From Vairimorpha ceranae (Eukaryota; Microsporidia; Nosematidae), in contig NW_020169332.1 of assembly GCF_000988165.1 (NCBI RefSeq), positions 1-41,073 on the forward strand: a DNA stretch of 41,073 nucleotides. The letters are read 5' to 3'. Of this stretch, positions 9,021-17,569 are shown piece after piece (position 1 is the first letter of the stretch; every line of letters starts with the position of its first letter). A program made the position numbers and the translations under genes. The notes beneath the pieces were generated by a model. The model did no database searches. It had not been told where the DNA came from and saw only the letters and a list, made by a program, of their open reading frames with translations.

Positions 9021-10898
9021 TTAAACATTATGATCTTCATTACAAATTTTTTCGTATTCCATAGGTTGACCTTTCTTGTCCGAACATTCTCGTTTAGGAT
9101 TGCACTTTCTTTTTTTTCTTTTTGCATAAAACGTTTTAAAAATTTTTCTATTGGATTTTTTAGGTTTAGCATGTTTTTGTTTTGCACTGGCAAGTGTAGT
9201 CTGAATAAGGTCCTTAAGCAAAGGTATAATATCTTCGTCACAATCTTCTTTAGATTTCAAAGGTGTTTTATCCTCTTTTTTCTTTATATCAGCAGTTTGT
9301 AAAATATCAAGTGCGGGTGCCTGATTTACAACTTGTGGAGTAGGAATTAAAACTGAAGTAGTAATAAAAACAGTGCTATATGCTTCTTGTGTGGCAGGAG
9401 TATTTGCGTTAATTAGGGTTGTTACAAGTGCAGTACTTACTTTATCTAAAATATCTTGATTTTTTGCTTCTAAAGATTGTGTTATAAAAACGGTTTTGGT
9501 TTTTTCTTGTTCGACATGTGAGTCTGTTGCAGGTGATGGTGGTGCTACGAAAATAGTAGTTGTTTTTTCATTAAATGGTGGTGTAGTTTCTAAAACTGTG
9601 CTAATATTTTCTTTTTCGGGTTCCCGTGTAATAAAAACCGTTGTAAGTTTTTCAACGGATGGTTCTTTTGTAATGTAAACCGTGCTTATCTTTTCATTTT
9701 CAAAGACAGCATCTTGTGATTTAGTATCAGAAATATAAACTGTTTTAATACTTTCTGATTTACAATCATTATCCGTTGATTTTTGATTATCAGTACAAGT
9801 AAATTCTCTCTTTTTTTTATCTTCTAAAAAAGGCGAAATACAATCGTAATTTTTAGACTTAGTATCACACAAATTCATTAATAAATTGTCTATGTCTTTT
9901 TTTAAGATTTTTTTAGATCTAAAACGCGCGAATTTATCTTCAATATCTTTAAATTGTCCTGGAAATTTATAATCGACGTCATATGTTGGAATTTTAGAGT
10001 TATTCTCATCATCTAGTTCGTTTTCTTTATGATCGTAGTCAGTAGTTTGCTGATTAATGACACTGACAGTAGTTGTTTTTAATATTTCTGTAGTCAAAGT
10101 TGTTGTTTCGAATATTTCACTTGTTACTGTTGCTGTTTTAAAGAATGTTTTTGTTGTTGTATCCTTCTCAGTAAATGTTGTTAGGGAATAATTTATAATT
10201 GGCACTTTTGAAATCGCTGTAGTTGTGTGCTCCCTAAAAAGGGTTAAAGGTACTTCTACTGTAACAGTAGTTGGTATTTCGCGTATAACAGTTGTAATAT
10301 CTTTTTCTTCATTGTCTTGTTTTTTATTGTTCTGTTCATTTTCGCCATTCTTTTTTCCTTTAGGTTTATTTTCAATATCATGGTGTTCACTTTTACCTTC
10401 CTTTTCTCCACCCACATCACCTTTTTTAACTTTACTTTGATGCTCACAATCTTTCTTCGTCTTTTCTCGCTGCTCATCCGTACTTTCTTCACTTTTTTTA
10501 CATTTATTCTGTGACTTATCATCTTTCACACTTTCTGAAATATCTTGTGTTTTTATAGATGCTGGTGGGACTGATATTATTACAGTACTTGTAGTAGTAC
10601 TTGTAAGAGTCATTGTATTTACTTGTGATGTAGTAGATTGAGCTGGCGTAGTTTGTGGACTGGGTGTCTGCTGCTGTACCATATTTTCATTATTAACAAC
10701 CGCCATACATTTATTCTTAGTACAGTAATCATCTCGTATTATTGGCATATTAAAACTCTTTAAATATCTGTTATATTCTGAACTTGGTATAAAAGAAGAG
10801 TTAATACAGTCACTGTCTTTTATATTAAATAATTTGCATTTATTAAGTAGCTCTGGAGATAATAAAGTATATGTTAATAAGCAGTATAGAAATAACAT
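9021..10898 (-). CDS. Secreted threonine-rich repeat protein
   Basis: This 625-residue protein starts with a hydrophobic signal-like segment (MLFLYCLLTYTLLS). Residues about 18-70 contain most N-terminal cysteines, then comes a S/T/P/Q-rich stretch with TSTTTSTVI, a long K/E/D-rich linker and a threonine-rich block (TTVTVEVP, ETTTLTTEILKTTTV). Later come about eight degenerate copies of a '(S/T/K)TVxIT' unit: KTVYIS, STVYITKEP, TTVFITREP, STVLETTPP, TTIFVAPP, KTVFITQ, STALVTT and STVFITT. The C-terminus is strongly basic with Lys/Arg clusters and a few Cys. No membrane anchor is visible. The design suits an O-mannosylated, secreted, wall-associated protein, so a spore wall or polar tube component is a reasonable guess, but no known family is matched. 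It is divergent from elongin C across 76 bases and lacks the C-run at its start. Confidence 0.8.
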   Translation of the reverse strand: MLFLYCLLTYTLLSPELLNKCKLFNIKDSDCINSSFIPSSEYNRYLKSFNMPIIRDDYCTKNKCMAVVNNENMVQQQTPSPQTTPAQSTTSQVNTMTLTSTTTSTVIISVPPASIKTQDISESVKDDKSQNKCKKSEESTDEQREKTKKDCEHQSKVKKGDVGGEKEGKSEHHDIENKPKGKKNGENEQNNKKQDNEEKDITTVIREIPTTVTVEVPLTLFREHTTTAISKVPIINYSLTTFTEKDTTTKTFFKTATVTSEIFETTTLTTEILKTTTVSVINQQTTDYDHKENELDDENNSKIPTYDVDYKFPGQFKDIEDKFARFRSKKILKKDIDNLLMNLCDTKSKNYDCISPFLEDKKKREFTCTDNQKSTDNDCKSESIKTVYISDTKSQDAVFENEKISTVYITKEPSVEKLTTVFITREPEKENISTVLETTPPFNEKTTTIFVAPPSPATDSHVEQEKTKTVFITQSLEAKNQDILDKVSTALVTTLINANTPATQEAYSTVFITTSVLIPTPQVVNQAPALDILQTADIKKKEDKTPLKSKEDCDEDIIPLLKDLIQTTLASAKQKHAKPKKSNRKIFKTFYAKRKKRKCNPKRECSDKKGQPMEYEKICNEDHNV

Positions 10899-10974
10899 CT
10901 CTTGTTTGTTTGTGTATCAAAAATTATAAACTATTTAAAACTTGATGTTTCAATAAAAAATTTTATCCCTGACA
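10899..10974. promoter_or_regulatory. Shared divergent promoter, 76 bases
   Basis: The whole spacer between the divergent starts of the threonine-rich protein (10898, minus) and elongin C (10975, plus) is 76 bases. Toward elongin C there is CCC at 10967-10969, six bases before the ATG. Toward the other gene there is an A/T-rich TATA-like stretch near 10923-10930 but no C-run next to its ATG. Confidence 0.55.
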
Positions 10975-11253
10975 ATGGAAACCATCAAGTTACTATCATC
11001 TGACGGTATTGAATTTACTATTAAAAGAAAGATTGCTTTATATTCTAAAACTCTTAATTTATTAATAAACACCAATCCAAATTATATAGAGCACGTAGCA
11101 GAAGCAATTGTTCTACCAATAAATAGCAAGTATCTTGCTAGAATTATTGAATTTTTAGAGTTTAAAGCTTCAAATAAAAATGTTGATGATTTTGAAATAA
11201 AAGATGATGAAACTGTTGACCTGCTTGATGCAGCAGCTTATTTAAGAATATAA
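10975..11253 (+). CDS. ELC1: Elongin C (Skp1-like POZ protein)
   Basis: This 92-residue protein has the elongin C/Skp1 BTB-POZ fold. It starts IKLLSSDGIEFTIKRKIAL, matching the family's 'VKLISSDGHEFIVKREHAL'. The middle has VLPINSKYLARIIEFLEFKA and the end DDETVDLLDAAAYLRI, matching the last helix ('LELLMAANFL'). Elongin C normally pairs with elongin B and substrate receptors in Cullin-type ubiquitin ligases, or with elongin A in handling stalled RNA polymerase II. Its length is close to the yeast Elc1 protein. Skp1 is the alternative, but Skp1 has an extra C-terminal F-box-binding extension that is absent here. The start has CCC at 10967-10969. The next gene is a tRNA. Confidence 0.85.
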   Translation: METIKLLSSDGIEFTIKRKIALYSKTLNLLINTNPNYIEHVAEAIVLPINSKYLARIIEFLEFKASNKNVDDFEIKDDETVDLLDAAAYLRI

Positions 11254-11366
11254 ATAAAGTGAAAAATTTTAAAATATACTTTATGTGTTTTATTGTTTGT
11301 TTTTTATAATTGATTTGACATGTAATTACTTTGAAACAACTAAACTATCTAAATTTTGTTAAATTA

Positions 11367-11438
11367 GGACATATAGCTCAATGGTAGAGCATCGGTCTTC
11401 GGAACCGAAGGTTGGGGGTTCGAGTCCTCTTGTGTTCG
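11367..11438 (+). tRNA. tRNA-Arg(UCG)
   Basis: A full cloverleaf of 72 bases can be folded by eye. The acceptor stem GGACATA pairs with TGTGTTC, with two G-T wobbles. The D stem is GCTC/GAGC. The anticodon stem TCGGT/ACCGA encloses the loop CTTCGGA, giving anticodon TCG, which reads CGA. The T arm is GGGGG-TTCGAGT-CCTCT with wobbles. The discriminator base is G and CCA is not encoded. No intron. Anticodon identity is read directly; amino-acid identity follows from the code. Confidence 0.93.
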
Positions 11439-11441
11439 ATA

Positions 11442-11445
11442 TTTT
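11442..11445 (+). terminator. RNA polymerase III T-run
   Basis: Four T residues start four bases after the tRNA, a minimal Pol III stop signal. A longer T-run follows near 11472. In DNA this AT-rich the assignment rests on position only. Confidence 0.4.
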
Positions 11446-11583
11446 ATGAATAAAAGATATTTATAATTTTTAACTTTTTTTATTATTACATAAATTTATA
11501 CACATGTTTGATTCTGAAATAGTGCACAACTCTTATATAATTTGTAATCTATTTCTCTAAAATAATAATTTTTATAATTACAT

Positions 11584-12552
11584 TTATTTATAAAGTTCTA
11601 ATTTTAATATTTTTTCATATCCACTCATTTCTGGACAATAAGGACATTTAAACACATCTACGGCCCCATACTTGCTAAGAATGTTTGCAGCACTGGAAGA
11701 TATAACATGATTACATTCTAATAGTACTGGTTTATTTTCTTCAGAACATACTTCTTTAATAACTGGACATACAAATAACGAGTGATATTGCTTTTTCTTA
11801 CCTAGAGGAATTTCTACGGGTAGTATAATATCTTCAAAATTTTTAAATGCATGTTCATGCTTACTTAAAAAATTAAATCCAATACAACCTTGTTCAAAAA
11901 CTATTGGTAAAAAATCCCCATTTACAAAATCTCTTAAATTGCAAAAATCTTTTATAAAAAGATGTTGTATTTTTAATTTTACATCTTTTTTTAAAATATT
12001 TGTATATTGTGGTAATACAAGACATTTTAAATATTCTTTTAGTTCCTCAGAAAAATTTGTAATAATTGGACTGAGGGTTTGTTGAAGTTCTTTAATACTT
12101 TGCTTTAAACTTTTTGACTCTAAAAATCTTAAAATATTGTATGCAAAAATTAACTCCTCTGATACACCGATTTGGTTTATAAAGTTTTTTAGCATAAAAT
12201 CATTTTCTTTAAATTTGTTTGTGTAATAAACAAATTCTTTATAATTATTTATGCAAATATTTAAGTATTTTTTGTGGTCTCCAGAATATTCGTTATAAAA
12301 TGTTTCGACAATATTATCACATCCAATATTGTATAAATGATATATAATCATATAGATAGTTGCCTCTTTACTATAGTTATAATCCCATTTATATAATGTA
12401 ATTGAATCTTCCTTCTCAATATTGGAAATAGGAATATTTTTCCATAATGCACTTATTTTTTCTTTTAAAGTTTCTTGATTTTTAGAATTCTTTAATTCTT
12501 CGAGTAAATTAATTGTTTGATCTCTTAGACATTCAAAATCAAATTCTTGCAT
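11584..12552 (-). CDS. RMD5: Rmd5/GID2-like E3 ubiquitin ligase subunit
   Basis: This 322-residue protein has the layout of Rmd5/RMND5, a RING-type subunit of the GID/CTLH ubiquitin ligase. A LisH-like helix pair lies at about 63-90 (MIIYHLYNIGCDNIVETFY), and a helical CTLH/CRA-like region at about 95-220. The C-terminal degenerate RING spans about 260-307, with FVCPVIKEVC, then LECNHVISSSAANIL, then KCPYCP. Likely zinc ligands are C262, C269, C280, H282, C303 and C306, which follows the shortened RMND5-type RING. In yeast the complex degrades gluconeogenic enzymes with its partner Fyv10/Gid9, which was not seen in this window. The start at 12552 has CCC upstream (GGG at 12557-12559). The LisH assignment is weaker than the RING. 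Confidence 0.8.
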   Translation of the reverse strand: MQEFDFECLRDQTINLLEELKNSKNQETLKEKISALWKNIPISNIEKEDSITLYKWDYNYSKEATIYMIIYHLYNIGCDNIVETFYNEYSGDHKKYLNICINNYKEFVYYTNKFKENDFMLKNFINQIGVSEELIFAYNILRFLESKSLKQSIKELQQTLSPIITNFSEELKEYLKCLVLPQYTNILKKDVKLKIQHLFIKDFCNLRDFVNGDFLPIVFEQGCIGFNFLSKHEHAFKNFEDIILPVEIPLGKKKQYHSLFVCPVIKEVCSEENKPVLLECNHVISSSAANILSKYGAVDVFKCPYCPEMSGYEKILKLELYK

Positions 12553-12643
12553 AAAAGGGCATAAAGAAAATTTACAAACCTTAAAATGTTAATAGAATAT
12601 TGCAAGAAATATTAAAGAAATTTATATTCTACGTATTTGTGAT

Positions 12644-12857
12644 ATAAAAGAGTAGCTAATTATTTATACAATTTTTTGTTTTTAAACATCAAAATGTATT
12701 TTTAAATAAGCATTTGTTTATAAATTGCATATTAACATATGCTACAATAAATAAAAGAGTAGCTAATTATTTATACAATTTTTTATGTTTAGACATCAAA
12801 ATGTATTTTTAAATAAGCATTTGTTTATAAATTGCATATTAACATATGCTACAATAA
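12644..12857. repeat. Tandem duplication, 107-base unit
   Basis: Two head-to-tail copies of a 107-base unit starting ATAAAAGAGTAGCTAATTAT lie at 12644-12750 and 12751-12857. They differ at only three positions, all in a small block near 12679/12786. The near identity suggests a recent duplication. The unit contains no gene, and the open frame running through the second copy is a by-product. Confidence 0.9.
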
Positions 12858-13423
12858 ATAGAAAAGGTCTAAGTTTATTTAACATCTTTTTTTCTAATCA
12901 TTTACCTATTAGAAAGAAAAATTATATCAATCTTTTATTCCGTGGATTTTTATTCATTTTTTTCTTAAAATTCATCAAATTTTAGTAGTCATTTATTTTC
13001 TCTTTTTTGTTAAATTTCTTATAAAATAACTTTGATAGTTACGATAAATCTTATCAAATCTCTACTTATTAGTTAGATAAGCATTAGAATTTATTTGATT
13101 TTAAAATTCCAATTTTAACCTTCTAACCATATTTGGTTAATAATTTTAATATTTTAAATAGTGCGGTCTTAAAACTTATTTAAATTTCTATTTAAAACAA
13201 TTTATTTCTGCAGGTGTTTATAAGACTGTTACAATTTTTATTCTATTTTTATAAAAAATAGAATAAAAATATTAAACATTTTTTGTATATTGAGGTATAA
13301 TTCTAATATGAATGATGTATACAGAATATAATATTTAATACTACTCCTCTATCTTTAGTGTCTACTAAGTAAACAAATAAAAACTAAAACTTTAAAATTT
13401 TGAAACAAAAAAAATATTTTTGT
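12858..13423. other. Non-coding spacer before the TBP gene
   Basis: It is AT-rich with short T and A tracts. There is a small inverted repeat near 13240-13270 (TTCTATTTTTAT and ATAAAAATAGAA). No gene is supported. Confidence 0.55.
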
Positions 13424-13439
13424 ATAAATAGTAACCCCA
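13424..13439 (+). promoter_or_regulatory. TATA-like box and C-run at the TBP start
   Basis: TATAAAT at 13424-13430 is followed by CCCC at 13436-13439, ending four bases before the ATG at 13444. The C-run fits the usual microsporidian start context. The TATA assignment is uncertain in AT-rich DNA. Confidence 0.5.
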
Positions 13440-13443
13440 AAAC

Positions 13444-14043
13444 ATGGACAGAAATTTTACAGACTATGACAATGCAATAGAAAGTACAGTAGAAAATAGG
13501 TCTGGTATAACACCAATACTACAAAATGTTGTAGCAACTGTAAATTTAAATTGTAAACTAGACTTAAAAAATATAGCATTACGTGCACGCAATGCGGAAT
13601 ACAATCCTAAAAGATTTGCTGCTGTTATTATGCGAATTAGGGAACCAAAGACGACTGCATTGATTTTTGCATCTGGGAAAGTTGTTATTACAGGAGCTAA
13701 ATCTGAAAAGCAATCAAAACTTGCTGCTCAAAGATACTCCAAAATTATCAATAAACTGGGATTTAATGCGGATTTTAATGATTTTAAAATTCAGAATATT
13801 GTTTCAAGCTGCGACACAAAATTTTCAATTAGACTTGAAGGATTAGCTTATTCTCATTCCAATTACTGTTCTTATGAACCCGAATTATTTCCAGGGTTAA
13901 TTTATAGGATGGTTAAACCTAAAATTGTTCTTCTAATCTTTGTAAGTGGTAAAATTGTACTTACAGGAGCTAAAGTAAGGGATGATATTTATCAGGCTTT
14001 TGAGAATATTTATCCTGTTCTAACTCAATACAAGAAAACATAA
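13444..14043 (+). CDS. TBP: TATA-box-binding protein (TBP)
   Basis: This 199-residue protein is the conserved saddle core of TBP with a short N-terminal tail of about 20 residues. Both direct repeats are visible. The first has [39 protein letters not shown] and [17 protein letters not shown]. The second has [19 protein letters not shown] and [15 protein letters not shown]. The four DNA-kinking phenylalanines of the family are all present, in RFAAV, ALIFAS, ELFPGL and LLIFVS. TBP starts transcription by all three nuclear RNA polymerases. It also joins TFIIIB, which acts with TFIIIC, part of which is encoded at the right end of this window. Start choice is supported by the C-run at 13436-13439. 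Confidence 0.98.
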   Translation: MDRNFTDYDNAIESTVENRSGITPILQNVVATVNLNCKLDLKNIALRARNAEYNPKRFAAVIMRIREPKTTALIFASGKVVITGAKSEKQSKLAAQRYSKIINKLGFNADFNDFKIQNIVSSCDTKFSIRLEGLAYSHSNYCSYEPELFPGLIYRMVKPKIVLLIFVSGKIVLTGAKVRDDIYQAFENIYPVLTQYKKT

Positions 14044-14463
14044 AAATAAATAAATTACAATTAAGTCACTTGTATTTTGTAATTTAGAATAAATGTATAT
14101 TTTGTGATTTTATATGGTATTATTTATTTCTGAGTTGAATTTTATTTACAAATCACCAAAAATAAATTTTTTGTGTTATTTTTTTAAATATGTTTTACCT
14201 ATCACGTTAATTATCAATTAAAAATAATAACTTTTCTTGTCTTTCTTTGTATATTCATTATGTAAATATCTTTGTTAAGATTAAATATGAATTTATTATA
14301 ATTATTGAAATATTGACATGTTAAATAAATTGCATGTCAAGCAGTCATTTATACTTGATGTTTCATTAATACATCCTACAATCTCTATCTATATATCTTC
14401 TCTTTATTATTATTTATGCTTAAATTGATTTTAATAAAAATTAATTATCATTTTTTTTAGTTT
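14044..14463. other. Non-coding spacer after TBP
   Basis: AT-rich and without a supported gene. It ends in a T-run followed by AG at 14459-14460, immediately before the small ORF. This could be read as a splice acceptor, but no matching donor or branch site was seen. Confidence 0.5.
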
Positions 14464-14598
14464 ATGGGTTATAAATTTATGGATGATAAAGATCTTTTAC
14501 AAAAATTAATAAAATGTATAGACGATTTAGAAGTAGACAACGAAGAATGGAGTGAAAGTAAAATTGACTTCTTGAGAAAATATGGACACATAGAATAA
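14464..14598 (+). CDS. Small ORF, 44 residues, possible Dss1/Sem1-like
   Basis: This short acidic protein contains DDKDLLQKLIKCIDDLEVDN, EEWSESKID and a basic end FLRKYGHIE. It ends five bases before the stop of the convergent antiporter gene at 14604, a spacing typical of real neighbours in compact microsporidian DNA. The segment DDLEVDNEEW...LRKY loosely resembles the acidic C-terminus of Dss1/Sem1, a tiny proteasome-lid and TREX-2 protein, but the tryptophan-rich central motif of that family is missing. There is no C-run at the start. It could be the last exon of a spliced gene, because a T-run plus AG precedes it, or a chance frame. Confidence 0.4.
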   Translation: MGYKFMDDKDLLQKLIKCIDDLEVDNEEWSESKIDFLRKYGHIE

Positions 14599-14603
14599 AT
14601 TAT

Positions 14604-15785
14604 TTAATCAAAAAAATCTATATTTCTATTATTAGTCACTTTTTTTACTAATTTATAAACCAATATTGTCATTCCATGAAAACATACACTTAATAAGACT
14701 ATCTTACTAGTGTAATAATACAACCCATCTTTGTAATTAAGATCTACCATCATGCTGTAATAAATAGCCCCTACGCCAACAGGGCCAAACCACCCTATAA
14801 AAAGGCTTTCTTTACGATTACGTAAATCATTTATTATACCATTTAGTAAATAACAGATAGTAGGTCTTCTTATACAAATTATTATTAATCCTACAAGTAA
14901 TTCTTTAAACGAAAAGTAAAAATCTAGTGTAGATCCAAATATTACAAAAAAGGTTGTTGATATCAGCTGATCTATAGTGTCTTGCATATTTCTGTCGTAT
15001 TCTATCGATAAAAATTCATCAGATGAAAATTGTATACCACAAAAAAATATACATATAAATTCTGATCCGCCGCTTATTTCCATAAGACCTATTGAAACTA
15101 ATACTAGTAGGAATGTATGGATAATAAAAGAATCCATTCCTACCAATGCTTTTCTATAACAATATTTAAACAGACTTTTAGCTAATATGCCCAATACAAT
15201 TCCACACGTAATAGATAACATAATCTTTTGGTAAACAATATTTGCTAAAAATTTCCTAAAGATTGTATTATTAGGTATATTTAGTAAAACTATTCCTAAT
15301 CCGTCATTTATACCACTTTCCGCAAGTAATAGAAGTCTTAATCTAGTAGGGATTTTTAATTTACTTTTTATAATACTAGAACATAAAATGGGATCTGTTG
15401 GTGTTAAGGCCGCTGCTAATTGCCAACACTGAAGATATGTTATAGATTTAAAAACCAGTAGTAATATAAATGTAAATATACATTTTATAAAGCCTACTAC
15501 TAAAATTAATACACTTAATGACTTATAATGATGATATACATAATGCATTGGAAGTGTTAATGCAACATTCATAGTTTGAATACATAATATCATTCGTGCT
15601 ACAGAAAAAAGACCATAAGGATTGACTTTTAGGATATTTAAAAAATGTTTACCTATTAAAACTCCAAATATAAGGGAAACAAATGACTCTGGTAAGTAAA
15701 GCTTTTCTTTTGTGTATTTAGATATTAATGTAAAAACCAATACAAAAGTAGAAATAATAAGGATTTGTGTGTAAAAATCTGACAT
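14604..15785 (-). CDS. Nha1-type Na+/H+ antiporter
   Basis: This 393-residue protein has about 11-12 hydrophobic segments and belongs to the CPA1 cation/proton antiporters, closest in motif to fungal Nha1/Sod2. Key motifs are ALTPTDPILCSSII (T130, D131) and AESGINDGLGIVL (E156, N160, D161), the cation-binding parts of membrane segments 5 and 6. A further LPESFVSLIFGVLIGKH lies near the N-terminus. Fungal relatives carry a long cytosolic tail after the transporter core. Here the protein stops about 15 residues after the last span, so it is a bare transporter. It would move Na+ or K+ out in exchange for protons. There is no C-run at the start, unlike most genes here. Confidence 0.9.
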   Translation of the reverse strand: MSDFYTQILIISTFVLVFTLISKYTKEKLYLPESFVSLIFGVLIGKHFLNILKVNPYGLFSVARMILCIQTMNVALTLPMHYVYHHYKSLSVLILVVGFIKCIFTFILLLVFKSITYLQCWQLAAALTPTDPILCSSIIKSKLKIPTRLRLLLLAESGINDGLGIVLLNIPNNTIFRKFLANIVYQKIMLSITCGIVLGILAKSLFKYCYRKALVGMDSFIIHTFLLVLVSIGLMEISGGSEFICIFFCGIQFSSDEFLSIEYDRNMQDTIDQLISTTFFVIFGSTLDFYFSFKELLVGLIIICIRRPTICYLLNGIINDLRNRKESLFIGWFGPVGVGAIYYSMMVDLNYKDGLYYYTSKIVLLSVCFHGMTILVYKLVKKVTNNRNIDFFD

Positions 15786-15983
15786 ATATTTATTGTTAAA
15801 ATGTTTTTGTATAAAAATTGATGATCAGGTTTTGTCTTTTCAAAACAATCACATGTTTACTTTTAAAATTTAAAAATTTTTATACTTATATTGAATTATT
15901 AAACAAAATTTTTATTTGTATTTTAAACATAAAAATAAATTTTTTTAAATTTTTAGTATAATGTAACACTTTGTAAAATAATA

Positions 15984-16580
15984 TTACGAATTGACAAGAT
16001 AATGATGTACTTTTTCGTCATTAAATTCTTTTATATCACAATTTTGCATCTCATAAACCCCTTTACCAATCCTTCCCACTCTGCTAGACCCATCATTATC
16101 AATAATTTTCATATAAAAAACATAATCTTCTTTTATTAACTTGAAAATTTCTACCGTTTTTTTCATTTCTTGTTTATCTCCTATAATCGAGTTATTTTCA
16201 TTATCTAATGCTTCTATAGCCTGATCAATTATTCCTTCTACACTAATAACCAATGGTAAAGAGCTTTCATGTTCATATTTAATACCCCTGTATTCAATAA
16301 ATAGCTGAGAGTGCATATTAAGATTAATTTCTCGCTTAAAATCTTCTTTATCATTGAAATGACACTCTATAACAAGTTTTCTAGTATTAATTTTTTCATT
16401 AAAAAAACTCGTATCTTTAATATTACAATGTGTGCATTCAAAAACCACCAATACAATCTCTGGTTGTACATCTTCTAATTTAGTATATTTAAACTTTGCG
16501 TTTTGCTTACATCCTGGACATATTGTGTCTGTTTCTGTAGTATTTTTTATAATTAGCTCGTTATAATCTGTAAATGTCAT
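15984..16580 (-). CDS. ZPR1: ZPR1-type zinc-finger protein, single-domain
   Basis: This 198-residue protein carries one ZPR1 unit. The four-cysteine zinc finger is TICPGCKQNAKF ... VFECTHCNIKD, with about 30 residues between the CxxC pairs. After it comes the family's beta domain, including LPLVISVEGIIDQAIEAL, matching 'TTVEGLLxxxxxxL' in ZPR1. Canonical ZPR1 in yeast and animals has two such finger-plus-domain units and about 460-490 residues; this protein has only one. ZPR1 acts in the cytosol and nucleus, binds and helps fold translation elongation factor 1A, and responds to growth signals. The start at 16580 has CCC upstream (GGG at 16584-16586). The second half could be lost or encoded elsewhere; nothing follows it here. 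Confidence 0.8.
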   Translation of the reverse strand: MTFTDYNELIIKNTTETDTICPGCKQNAKFKYTKLEDVQPEIVLVVFECTHCNIKDTSFFNEKINTRKLVIECHFNDKEDFKREINLNMHSQLFIEYRGIKYEHESSLPLVISVEGIIDQAIEALDNENNSIIGDKQEMKKTVEIFKLIKEDYVFYMKIIDNDGSSRVGRIGKGVYEMQNCDIKEFNDEKVHHYLVNS

Positions 16581-17475
16581 AGAGGGTAAAAATATTAAAT
16601 TTTTAAAGGCTATAAAGATAACAAAGGCTTATGTAAGATAAATGGAATGAAATAAATCATTATATAGATTTAATTGTATTATATATAATTTCCTTAATAA
16701 ATATTAAATTTAAAAAAAATTATTATTCTATAAAAATATTTATATAATTTTAAATCTTTAAACAAAATTCCTTGTAATTAACAGTAAATTATTTACAAAG
16801 CAAATAATACATGAGTTATTTTTTATAACTTTGTGAATTAATATTATTAGGTACTATGAAGCCAAAATATAGATCTTATCCTTAAATAAACATTAAGGTA
16901 CTCTTTTAAAGTACTAGCACTTTTATTAAATATATTTTTACATAATAAAATCAGCAATATGTCTATTTTTAATTAGATTGCCAAATAACAAATAAAAAGC
17001 AGCCTTTTTAGAAAGCTTTATGCTATCCTTGTAATCCTATTTTCTAATCTTAAATGTATTTCTATTTCTACTTAGCTATGTATATACTTTATAATGTTTT
17101 AGCAGTACAAATCATTCTTAATTACTTTTTACTTTTTTGATAAATAAGATTAAATACAACTAGTTTATTTAATTTATTTATAAAGTAGAAACATATAAGA
17201 AATTTAACTTGCAAAACCAAAAGAAAAATAAATACTAATACCAATTGTAAATAAAAAGTAATTACAATTTATTTTATTGGTGTTTATTATTCAAATATTG
17301 CTAAATTTAAAGTACATTTGATTTTTAATTAAATTTTAATTTATGTAGAATTACAACAAACTGTTTAATTTCTAGTATTATTTCTTTAAAATGTTTATTA
17401 TGAAATGAAAACGTGTAAAATGAAAGCGTAATTAATTATTTATTATTTAAGTTTATTAAATTTTAATTTAAAACT
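16581..17475. other. Non-coding AT-rich stretch
   Basis: A long spacer between the ZPR1-like gene and the RNA candidate at 17476. Only short frames and A/T tracts are present. I see nothing else in it. Confidence 0.55.
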
Positions 17476-17569
17476 ACAAGCCTTCTCTGCCAGTTCGTAG
17501 ATGTAAAGTAAGTAATATTTACAATATACTGTGTTTCCACGTCAGGTAATGATTTTTTTGATGGCTTGT
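17476..17569. ncRNA. Possible structured RNA, strand uncertain
   Basis: In very AT-rich surroundings this 94-base piece is richer in GC and is closed by a perfect seven-base pairing, ACAAGCC at 17476-17482 with GGCTTGT at 17563-17569. Just inside the right arm is GATTTTTTTGA (17551 on), which looks like an Sm-protein binding site. Read on the minus strand it contains ATTACCTGACG and ATTACTTACT, similar in flavour to a U1 5' end, but no complete small nuclear RNA could be recognised. This is a pattern-based guess only. Confidence 0.25.

Noticed and set aside
8961..9302. Phe-rich plus-strand frame of 113 residues
   Set aside because: It is antisense to the real threonine-rich protein gene; its composition is an artefact of that gene's Lys/Arg codons.
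10225..10522. Further frames inside the threonine-rich gene on both strands
   Set aside because: These are shadows of the repeat-rich coding sequence.
12785..12985. Open frame of 66 residues on the plus strand
   Set aside because: It runs through the second copy of the 107-base tandem repeat and has the composition of AT-rich noise.
14444..14463. 3' splice-site-like T-run and AG before the small ORF
   Set aside because: No matching donor or branch motif was found upstream; such runs are common in this DNA.
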